Shown piece by piece: positions 24,421 to 35,700 of a DNA stretch of 64,000 nt. Numbering within the stretch: position 1 is the first letter of the stretch; each line of letters begins with the position of its first letter. This DNA comes from Oscheius tipulae (lineage: Eukaryota; Nematoda; Chromadorea; Rhabditida; Rhabditidae), in the NCBI GenBank assembly GCA_037178975.1, contig JASJZH010000001.1, forward strand, positions 8,168,501 to 8,232,500, given 5' to 3'. Both the position numbers and the translations under genes were made by a program. The notes beneath the pieces are model-generated. The model did no database searches. It had not been told where the DNA came from and saw nothing but the letters and a program-made list of their open reading frames with translations.

Positions 24421-26757
24421 TTATTGGATGTTCTTCTCGCCGAACTTGTGACACAGCTCGTTGCTCAGCGGCCGGGCCGGCTCGGGCAGTGTCAGGTTGA
24501 TTGTCTTCCGTAATCGGGAGGCAGAATACCTGAATTGATCGGGTTTGGAATCCACTGATTAATATCTGTCAAAATCAGCTCCAAACTCACTTGGCAGCTT
24601 CTCTCCTCCTGACCATAGACGGATCGGCGGACAAAAATTTGTGGGAGAGGGCCTCGTCGGTCCTCATTCTTCGCAGTGGGCTCTTCTTCATGCCCCAGGT
24701 CACAAAGCTGAGAGCTTCCTGACTAGCCGTAACCGGGATCAGATTCGGATCGCATTTGACATTCAGCACGTTCTCCTTGATCTCCTCGGGACGATCGTAT
24801 TCCGAATAGAAGGGATGGAAGCCGCCCAGCCTTGAGAGAATTTTTATCGGTTTGGCTTAGAAACTTACAGGCAGAAAGTGATGACAGCCATTCCCCAAAC
24901 GTCCGATTGAACAGAGACCGCGACTTCGGGCACGTGCATCTCTGGAGCAGCCCATAGGACATTGATGTCTGTTGACTTGATGGCAGAGCTGATTTCCTGA
25001 AAACAGTTTTTCTGAGGGGCTAATTGGATAGGGAGACTGGTATTGAAGCAGAGTCAAGAGCCTAATCGGGAGGTCAAAGTACCAGAGAGTATAGAACAAC
25101 GGTATTGTCGGGTTAGAGATCTTAACCCTCTCTCCTGCCCACGTACCCTGCCGAAGATATTTCTGTCCCCGGCCCGAGGAGGCAGCTGAGTCACCTTTAC
25201 TACATAAGGACCATCTCTCTCTCTCACCTGGGCGCTATGGAAGTCGACCAGCTTCACAATCCAGTTCCTCTTCGTTTGAAACATGACATTGTAGGGATTG
25301 ATATCGAGATGGGCAACCCTGTAATATACTAGTCTTACTCGTATCATCTCGCTCAAACCCTCTGAAATGAAGCCAATGGATAGCCGCTGTCAGTTGCCGG
25401 ACCGTCATGGCTACCTGCTCCTCTGTATAGTAGTCGTTGAATGAGAATCGAGAGAACACGTCTTCGTACAGTCGTTCACAGAATAAATACATGAATCCTC
25501 CGCTAAAGTTGGCTTATTAGCCTCTAGAAGAAGAACATACCAGTCGTGTGCGGCCACCAGTCTTTGTACATTCTCGTGCTGAGCCTGCTTCAGGATGTTG
25601 AATTCACGGCGAGCGTCTTGGTCGCGAGAGTCACGAATCTTGACGACACACTGGGCTGATCCTTCGGCCTGACCGTCAACAGCCGCCCGAAGCACGGAGA
25701 ACTTGCCACGGCAGAGAAGAGCGTCGATCTGCAACAGTATCTTTCCGTTGACAAGTTGACTCACCTGGAATCGTTCGCTTAGATCCTTGCTAGAGAGCTC
25801 GACATTTTCATCGGCTGTTCGGACATCTCCATGTTCGGACTCGGACTCTTCAGAGATCTCGTTTAGTTGTCTTGAGGACTTCTGTGGAAGAGTCACGGTG
25901 TTGAGACGGTAGTGGTCTTTCAAGATGTCCACCTGGAGCTTGGGAACACCACGGCCATGAGTCTGAACCATCCGGCTGCTGAGGGAAGGAACTCCGAGAC
26001 CGACACCGTTCCTGGCAGTTACTCTGAAATGAAGCTTGGTTGGGAGAGCGCGAGACACGACTACCTGAATTGGTAGACTCCCATCGGTTCCAGATGCTTG
26101 ACCACCACTGCCTCGTCATCAAGGTGCTCACTGATTACAACCCAGGGAGCAGACAGTTCCGTGGGACCAGCTGGTCTGTACTCCAGTCTGTAGGTGATAC
26201 CTTCCAGATAGGTCGGACCCTCTGGAGGCTGCCATGTGACGAAGAGTTCCGTATCGGAGGAGAGCTCGCATTCGGGACGGCCGGGTCTCGAAGGGGCTTC
26301 TCCACTGACCAATCGGGATGTGGTCTTGTCAGTTCCGAACTCGTTCGTGGCCAGACAACTGTACTCGCCGAGATCGTACGGGGTAGGATTTTGAATGGTC
26401 AGTCGACTGATGGAACCGACCTGGATATATATGAGTGCGACACAGAGAAATAGATACCTGTTCAATAATCCTTCTCTCGTCTCCGTCAAGATTCTTGCCC
26501 TGGAACTGCCATTGGACTGTGGGAGTAGGACTGCCGGCTATAGAGATCTCGAAGACGGCCGAAGAATGTCCCAAGTAGGCGTCCCGAAGTCGAGAGATGA
26601 AGATTGGGGCGTAGGTTCCATTCGCGTTCTTCTTCGTAGCGGATGGAGCAATATTCTGGATATCGGCCTTGATTCTGTCGATGGCAGAGGCCGAAGGAGC
26701 ACGCATGACACTTCCGTCAGTCTGTTTCGGCTGGAGACCGCTGTTCGTCTCGCGCAT
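24421..26757 (-). other. UNC-89: Ig-Fn3 followed by protein kinase domain 2
   Basis: Ig (PTVQWQFQGKNLDGDERRI) and Fn3 (PGRPECELSSDTELFVTWQP, YLEGITYRLEYRPAGPTE) precede the kinase in exons from about 25766 to 26757. Kinase exons include 25541..25728 (CVVKIRDS keeps the ATP-binding Lys), 25359..25502, 25228..25318, 24869..24996, 24591..24830 and 24421..24529. The catalytic loop is HLDINPYNVMF and the metal-binding triad is DFH (LVDFHSAQ) rather than DFG. The WGMAVITFCL and HPFYSEYD segments are typical. The C-terminus is KYSASRLRKTINLTL...EKNIQ. Confidence 0.9.
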
Positions 26758-29700
26758 GATGTCGGTGTATCTGAAGATCGTTCGTCTTTACTCACTGTCC
26801 TCATAGCCTACCTCCTCCTCTCTCTAACAGTGATATCTTGATTTCTGATTCCCAGGAATCCCTGCCTGACCAAAGGAGCACCGTCTCCCCAGAGAGTTCT
26901 ACGGTAGTCTCTGACTCTACTGTTGAAGGATGGTCCTTGAGAGGCCATCAGATAGGTATCGGGACCGATCTGAAACCATTCTACTCTCTTCATAACAGAA
27001 CTATCAAACCTGGTAGTGGCTGTCCCATGGCGAGTCATCGATGTCGTAGCCGGGTCTTTCGAAGTCCACATCCTCTTTGTAGAAGTTCCTTGGGCGATAC
27101 TTCTCCAGATCATCGAGGTCGACCTTCTTCTTCTTTTCCAGCTCTTCTTGGAGATCCTTGAATCCGCTGTCGTGGGTCTGAGGCTTGGCATTTTGCTTCC
27201 TCTTGTCCATGTGAGCATCCTCATCATCGATCTCTGGTGCCTTCTCTCCAGGTGCCAAGAACTGCGGCTTTCCACGCTTCATGGCGATCAGAGCCTAAAA
27301 ACCAGTAATCTTGAGTTCCGGTCAAGCGGTCTCGACAGGTTCCCCTTACTTTCCAGTACCGAACCAGACCCACCTCCATGGTATGTTCCCTTCCTGGGGA
27401 CAAAAGAACCGGACTCTTAGTTCCAGGAGCCGATCTTCTTGGGCTCTTGGGGCTCAATCCAGCTGGGGAAGGCAGAGGAGCTGTCTCCACGTGAAGAGTA
27501 GCGTTGCTGAGTCCTTCGAGGAACAACGGGGCTCCAATTGGAATGTCCGGGTCGTTCTCGGCCCGTTCCAGAAGCTAAAACTTTGGTGTTCATCGTGGTC
27601 TCCCGTTTACCTTCTCAACATCGCTCACCCTGAGCTTGCTCATGAGTTTGCGCTCAATTCCCGGATCAAGACACGAGATTTTGGTACGGTTTTGGCGCGA
27701 CTTGGATACTTTGCTTGTTAATGTTGTAGTAGCTGTCAGCGTTGTAGCCATTCAAGTCTCGGCCAATGCTGCTATCCTAGTGCTGGTCAATACGAAGAGA
27801 ACAAGAAAGAAGAGTGAGGAATGTGAAACGGGTGTGACTCTTGGGAAATTTGAGTAGCAGGGACAATGAACCGGGAAAAAAAATGAATGGATCGATAGGA
27901 TAGAAGAACAGAGAGTTTATTGCAAGCAGCGCGAAACAGTTGAACCCGGCAGAAGTACTCGACCCCCCGAGAGTCCCACGCGATCACAAACAAAAGCCGG
28001 ATCTGCTCTGGGCAAAGAGGGGTTCGCGACTACGTGTCAACTACTGAAGGAACAAGATCTTTTCTCAGGCTCCTAGTTTCTTGAAAAATAGTTATCGAGT
28101 GTCACAAAGACAAGCTAAAATCTCGTGTCTTCTCCCATTGAAAAAACTTACGTCTCTCTCGTGTTGCGGTAGTCCAGCGAGCGATTCGTTGTCGAGTTTC
28201 GGGAAGAAGTTACCCTCCTTGACCGTGTTCACTGGAGAGGCTGTAGGGGTGCTGCTTTCCTCGTCCGCATGGATCGTCTCGCTGGGAGAACGAGCTCGTT
28301 GTCTGGCCTCGTAGAGCTGAAAAATGAGAATGTTACTTTTTCTTGGAGCTTTCAACACGTGTGTTTAATGGATTCAACATGGTGCCCTCGGGAGCCACGG
28401 GATGTAGGATATCTGTGTGGTGCGTTCAAAAGGCTGTGACTGGTATATGACAGAAGAGATTCCGCCTTTGCCATTTTCATAGCAATTATTGTTGTAAACA
28501 GCCCGCTGAAGGTATTTCCAAGGGGTCGTGAACAAGCAAACAGATTAAACCCAGGCGGGACTCGTACCCAGCCCCCTCGTAGCCGGAGTGCTAACCGACT
28601 GAGCCATGGGGGTAAAAAGACCATGCTAATTCTCCCCAAGGTATAGAAGCAGCACCTGCACAGAGATTAGCAGTCAGCGGTATACTCTCACTATGAAACT
28701 AAAGAGAATAGTATTGGTTGTTGGTAAGGGTTTCCTCCCGTCTCTCAGAAAGCGTTTAGATTGAACTTGGTAATGAGTATAGCTCTTCCAGTCATTTCAA
28801 GCGTCCAACCCATTCACCTCTCTCCCATTCTTTCCACCCACCAATCCCCCCAAACTGGCAGTTTGTGAGGTGGCGGGGTGCCGCCGCCTCCCAATCAATA
28901 TGGGGGTTGCGGCCATCCCCGCTTTTACACACCCCATTGCTGATTTCCCTTCGTAGATTCTTCATCCCCCTTTCAGAAAATGAACATGTACCCTGTGACC
29001 GCAAAAAGAAGAGGACGTCCCCCAAAGGAGCAAGTCTCTGTCTTCGATCCAGAATTTTTCGACAAGGTCATTCTGAAGGAGCCGAAGGGCAAGTTCGACA
29101 AGCGGGTCTCTGTGAATTGGGAGCTTGTGGACTGCTATGACACGCTCGACGAGGCTCTGGTCATGGCCAAAAGAAACAAGGTCTCTAAGAGAAAAGTCGA
29201 CGAGCTGCAAAATGGGAGGAAAATCACATTCAGGTAAGTTTTGAGAGAACCTTTTCCTATCCCATTATTCCAGATGCAACACCTGGAAGAAGACTCGTTG
29301 TGGCTTCCAAATGTACAGCTTGTCGCAGAATGATGGCAAGCACCTTCTCTACAGGGGAGGAGTCCACGACCATGCTGGTCTGCGGGTACCCTTTTTGCCC
29401 ACCCTGCAGGCCCCGAGAGCCGGAGATTTCGATGAACTGAACGTGCCAAAGCAGGAACAAGTAGAGTTTGGCTCGAGTGTGGACGACAGTTGTGGTGAGT
29501 TTCAAAGATGGACCAGGTATCGTTGTGACTTATGCAATAAATTTCAGACTTCGAAACGACAGAAGAAATCAAGTTCGCTGATAAGCTGAACAGGCTCGAG
29601 ACTTCGGAAGGCGACGGGGTAAGGCTCTAACTATATCTAGCCTATTCTACTTTCTAGTTCAATGCGACGGACATGTTCAGTGGCGAGGTACCTTCTACAA

Positions 29701-32700
29701 TGGAAGAACATCCCAAGCCTATCCGAGGACCCTTAGCAGAAGCACAGAAGCCTCCTAGCTCAGGCCAATACCAGCTTCAGACTAAAATCCCCGATTTCCT
29801 AGCGGTGAGAGACACTTTTTGCGTCAAAGTAAAGGGTTTTAGATAGCATCCGAATATCAACTTCAGTTTTCGTTCAACTACGGGGAGATAACAGAGTTTA
29901 TCATATCGAATCAAGGCAGAGTGAGTCGAACTTTTGCAACAGTGTCTGCCATTTATAGCTCAGCGGTTAGCGTGCTAAACTATGTATTTGAGCAGCCTGG
30001 GTTCCGTGCTCGCCATGCGTTTCGGGTTTCTAAGAAAGTGGCTGGTCTCGAAAGTGGTTGTTTTCAGAAACGGACAGTTGTGATTCGAGATCTCGGTCAG
30101 GAGATTTCCACAGAGGTCAAAATTGGGAAAAAGGTAGCCGCTAGTCAACATTTCAACAAGTGCGAATGGGCAACTTTGCTTTGGACCATCAAGGGACTCT
30201 GTTTGCATTATTTGATAGTAAAGGTGACTGGAAAATAAAAGCTTTTTTTTAATTTTTAAGTTCCTACATTTTTGAAGAATGAAAAGGACTCACCATAGGT
30301 TCAAGGTCGTCAATTGAGGCGAGACTTCCAGCTACCGATCCCTCTTCGGAGATATCGGACAGAATTCGATTGGCGATCTCCTCCTCGATCTGTCGTCTCT
30401 CGCCACGGATCATCCTCAAAGGAACTTGAACCATCTCCTCTGGTCCCTCGGCTCCCTTCTCCGGCTCGCCACGTCTTGTCTCCTTCCTCGTCTTCGACGG
30501 AGTTTCTCCCTTCTCTTGTGGAATCAGCTTCCTCTTTTCCGTCATCGAGTACTCGGGAGGAGGTGGTCGCTGCTGCTGAGGCTGCTGTGCTCCTCGGAAT
30601 GGAGGAATTTGCTGGATTGGGCCGAGCTGCTGCAGTCCACGCGGGTCTTCTCTTGGGAAGTTCTGGTCCAGATCCAGTGGTCGACCAAACGAATCGTGAG
30701 GGATCCTGGCCAAGTCTTCTGGACGGACAAGACGACCGAACTGATCCAATGGGATCTTGTCCTTGGGGATTTGAGCTAGCTGCTGGGCACTGACTCCTTG
30801 TGGCCCGAATCGGTCAGGAGAAGAGTCTGGACGTCGACGAGGGTCACGTGGATGATATTCCGGTGGAGGAGGTAGTGATCCGGGTGGCAGCCACCCCAAT
30901 GGAATGTCCGAGAAGTTCTGAACTGTCTTTGTCTATATTTCTCTGTCTACTCACCTCGGGAACAACAGGTCCCTGTTTCCTTTCTCTCCTCGGCAGATCT
31001 TCGACTGGGGCCGGACTCCTAGGTTTAATCCTCAAGTAGTCGTAGACTTCGAGAGCGCCTGCGCCTTCCGCGGGAGGCTGTGGCTGCGGCTTCGCTACCG
31101 CCGTCGATGGGGCCTACAACCCAACACTTTTTTGTGGGGAAAGCAGTAAAAACTCACCAAGATGGCCTCAAGCAATTGCTCTGACGGCGTCTGTTGGACG
31201 AATACTCGCCGCTCCTGCAAAACAGAAAGGTCAGTCAGGAAAATAGGGGATCCGCCCATCAAGAGACCAGCAAACGAAGGGAGAAGATTTGCCAAAAGTT
31301 CATAGATACATGTTAAGACAGTACGGTTCATAAAAACGATTGCTATGCTTTGAAAGTTGCGGAAGTATACACACACGTGTGTGTCAAGACTCTCTTTGCT
31401 CTCTGCCTCTCTTCTCGGCGGCTCGTTGTAAAGGGATATCCAGAGACAGAGAGAGAGAGAGAGAGTCAGTGTGTGTGTTTGTTCTCCGACTTCCAGGTCA
31501 AAACTATTTGAAAAAGAACCCACCAGCCATTTGAATTTGTAGTTGAATTCCCGCAATCCATCAGCTGGCAGTTGTGCCTCCTTGACTTTGTCTTCTGACA
31601 GCCAGCGATGATCCAGAGCTTCTGTACATGTCATTCTGTCAGCTGGGATCTCCTTCAGCAGGCTGGCCACGAAGTGCTTCGAATCGTCGCTGAAGGCGCT
31701 CCATTCTGGTCCATCAAATGAAATTGTGGCCTTGTCCACATTGGCCAAGGTCTCGTTGTCGTTGTCGCCGTGGAAGGGAGAGATACCGGTCAATCTGAAT
31801 ACAGTTTTGCTGCAGTAGGTGAAGTTCTGAAGAAGTGCCCTCTTCGCTCACAAGCTTCTGATGCCCAGGCCTGACGACAAGTGAATCTGACATACTCATA
31901 CTTGACAAGTCAGCATAATCTTCAATCATGTCCTGTTCTTACAATTAGCGAAAGCCGTTCGCTTGTTACACATGTCAACTCTAATCTAGGATAAACTGTG
32001 TTAACAGCACTGGATCACTCGGTGGTTTTCAAATCTTGGAGAGGATTTAGAACAGCATTTGGCACAGTGAAGAGAAAGAAAAGGAATTATGGTTTGGTCA
32101 GAGGAAGATGTCTCGGGCGGGAAAAGTTTCATATTTTCAGGCCAAACGGGGCAGTACTTTGACCAAAATTTGGCTGAGTATCCAACGTATGCATGGGTCC
32201 CGCCAGGAACATGAACTGTCTACCAAATTAGCCTCTGCCTCTAGAATTGTCTATTGAAAGAGGGACTTACAGTATGTAGGCTAGAGTTCCAACACTCCAT
32301 AGATCTGTGGCCAAGGTCAGCGGATATCCACGTACGACCTCGGGTGAAACGAACTCCGGATTCGAACGGATCGTTCCAGTAATCAGTCCTCTCAACAAGC
32401 GTCTAGCCTGTCCAAAGTCGGCCAGTTTCAGCTTGCCATCCTGCATCAGAATCGTCTCCGGTCTCAGGTCAAGATGGGCAATTCGGAGACCGTGCATCTG
32501 TTCCAGGGCCAAGAGGAGTTGCCTAAAATGTGTATTTTTGAGAAACCTAAAAAGAAAGATTAACCTCATGAAGATCTGAACCATTCGCTCGCGATCCATG
32601 CCTTCGGGCTCTGTGAGGGCCACACCGGGATGGAGAAGATTCTCCAGGATGGTACCCGTTACACTGAAAATGGGAAATTATGTGATTGCATCCGTTTCTC

Positions 32701-35700
32701 AGCAGTCCCGTAATACTACTTTGCATTTTTTTTCGTTGGCTACTAACCGTCCATCAACTGCCGCCTGAACATTTTCGAACAGCTGCATAGCAAGAAATCA
32801 CTCTTGTTCTAAAACGGAATCTATTCGTATGCACCTCAAACGTTGGGCGGAATGTGGCGCTTCTCCGTACATAGCTCAGCGATTAGCGAGTTATATTATG
32901 AATCAGAGAGACCGCATGCGATCCCCGCTGATATTTTTCGGGTTTCTAAGATGTTGATAAAGCGTCTTTGACCGCCAGTAATCTCTATGCTACAGTTTCG
33001 TCTCAGAATTTTCTGTCCCAAATGTTACCAGAAAGGCCACAATCAGATGAGGACGCTGAAAGTTATCAGAATGTTCAGGCTGCACAATATGTCAAGATTT
33101 CAAAGGAGCCCCGCCGGGAAAAGCTAACAACACAAACATCACAAATTTGAAATACACGTATGTTTCTGCTTTTTGCTACTCGATTTGTTCAATAACAAGA
33201 GGTCACTACCTTAACCCGTTTCTTATCGTGACGGGACCTTTTGTTCAAGCCAAAGTGGGGGCAGGTCTTAAGCCGAAACTTGGCTGAGTATTTAATCAGC
33301 TGGAAGCCTAACGTGCCCAGAATATTGGTTATGAAGGTCGAAGAATGACATATTATGTGATGGTATCGTGGTTGGTTGTTTTTTCCCTAAAAGAGACTTT
33401 TCTCGGTTTCTATATGTGTTTAATCGATTTGCCGTCTTCTATCCTAGGATCTAGAATCGTCTGGTTTGCTGAAAAAAAACGAGGAAAATGGCGTACAAGA
33501 CGATGTTAATTGTTATCAATTTTCTCCATTTCTCTCGGTTATTTTTCTAACAAACTAGACGATTCTAGGGTTGCAAATGACGACAAGTCGATTAAACAAG
33601 CTTAGAAACCGAGAAAACAAGCCGGAAAATGCAAAAACAAACTTGAATTGAAGAATTTCTGACATCCCGTCGCAAAATTAAAATTCAACAAAGCGCACGG
33701 TTCAGCCGTTCAGCCATAACAGGACTGTTCCTTTAAAAATCCTTACTCACCATTCCGCATCCAATAGAACAACCATTTTTAAAAAACAATCTAGAAGTAG
33801 GTTATGAATAGACCCAGTTCTACATGGTAGACATTGAAAGAGTATTGAGGCTCCAAAGGGGAACCCTGCTGGACTAGGAACAAAGTGTAAGAGATCGGGG
33901 GCGGCTGATGGCAGCCAGAAGAGAGAGAGAGGCGACAAAAGGCGACTTTTTTGGCCAGAGATTGGATGATCAGAGCCAGATATTTGTATAGAAGAGATAA
34001 ACTTGGTTCTTGGAAGGCGGATGAGAGTCGGGACATGTGGTTTGAAGCAAACGGGCCACTTTTCACAAGTTTGATAGATTCTCGTCTCCAAGTCAAGCTC
34101 TTTGTATTTGACTCACTCTCTATTTCTCCCTCACACATGTCCTTAAAGCGGGTCTAAGGTTATTGGTCATGATGCGCGGCATTGCTGGTTATTGCCTAAA
34201 TTAGGTGGCAAGTCAACTTTGGGTACTCACTAGAATTTTGCTTTCGTCCCAGTGAAGCCACTGAGAGTTGTTATTTTTTTCACCCTTTCCCGGTTTATAT
34301 TCCCTTCTGCCGGCTTGTCTCGATCCGTTCCTAGCACTCAAACCTGTTCGCATGTTTCCCTCCAGTCGAGCTACCGGGACAGAAGCAACGTTTTCACGAA
34401 CTCCGTACCTCCTAAACTGACTCGACTTGCCGACATATACTGTGCTCACAAAGTAACTGACTGGTTGGCAGTTAGAGCTATCATGGAACTACCCTGGACC
34501 TGGATTTCAAGAACTACAAGCCGAAGGGGATGCAGTACCCGGGCACAGTGTTTGTCGTCGGAAAGTAGGTCACTGTTTCTGTTACTGTCACTCTGTCCCT
34601 CGTGCGTGCTTATTGGTAGACTGCGCCGTACTGTCTTTGTCTCTGTCGTCTACCATGTAGACTACCATGTACTGTCTAGTTAAACTACTCCGTACTGTCT
34701 CTATCTCTGTTGTTCCGTATACCCATCTCGGTTACTTTTTGAGGTAGATTCTCATGTGCTGTCAGATTCTGTCGTGATCCCTCTACCCTCTGTTTGTCCA
34801 TCTCCGTTGGCTGCTTACTTGGTAGTATGCCATGTACTGTCGCTATGTCCCTGTCCTTTTCGATTCTATCATATTTCTGTCCACTCAGTTCAACTCATAT
34901 GAACAGATGTCTCGATTTATGCGACTTATGAAAGATCTGACATTTTCTTTGTGTAAGCGAGCAGAAGTCACTGGAAGGTGTGATTTATCGCGGCACTCTC
35001 ATCCAACAATTGAATCTCAGTTTCTATAACAAAAGGTTCTACCCACTAGTCGATCTCGTAAATGAAAACAGCTGAGCCTCATAAAATGAAGAGAGACAGC
35101 ATCTGGTTCGATTCGGTCGCACTTTTATTATCTCTCCCCTTACACCCCTTCGAAATTGTAATCAAGAGAGGAATGAGCTTTATTGTTCCGGGCCACCTCC
35201 TTTCACCCATCCCGCTCTCAAAATAACGCTGTTTATCAAAAGAACGACTGTTGTTTAGATCCCTCCCTTGATGTTATTCCTGCCGCCACACCCTGCAGCT
35301 CCTCTCGCCTTTCGCAAATTGTTTGAACAATCCAAGTGAGTCAGGTAGGTGAGTCTATTCAGGTCTTGAGACTCTACTCTCCCGGGACAATAGACACGAA
35401 ACGATTTCGCAAAAAGAAACCAAGGTGAGGAATGTAGTAAGCTTCTTGTTTACTCTTAATAGCTGTAAGCTTGCTGTTTTCCCCTAGCTTGCCGTGTCTA
35501 TTGTTCGCTACCACGTTTGGTTTCGACGGGCAATTTTGAATTTCTGAAGTGGGAAAATCATAGCCCAAACTAGGAATTCAAAAACCTTCTGAAAATGTTT
35601 TCTTAGACAAAAAGATTTAACCGACGCGAGAAACTAACCCGAATCTTCTGGTCTCGTAGTCGGAGCTCTAACCGACTGAGACATGCGAGTGAGTTATCTT

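Larger units (their letters stand above)
26815..31216 (-). other. UNC-89: Pro/Gln-rich inter-kinase linker
   Basis: Exons encode ERRVFVQQTPSEQLLEAIL, a Pro/Gln/Arg-rich stretch (QFGRLVRPEDLARIPHDSFG, QQPQQQRPPPPEY), the conserved IANRILSDISEEGSVAGSLA, KSPRRSAPGTKSPVLLSPGR, and the block GYDIDDSPWDSHYQ. This region is probably disordered and separates the two kinases. The intron of about 28320..30294 hosts the FLYWCH-like gene. Confidence 0.85.

Noticed and set aside
33001-34700. Nested gene inside the kinase 1 intron
   Set aside because: Open frames here are short, low-complexity or repeat-derived, and no consistent splice chain was found.
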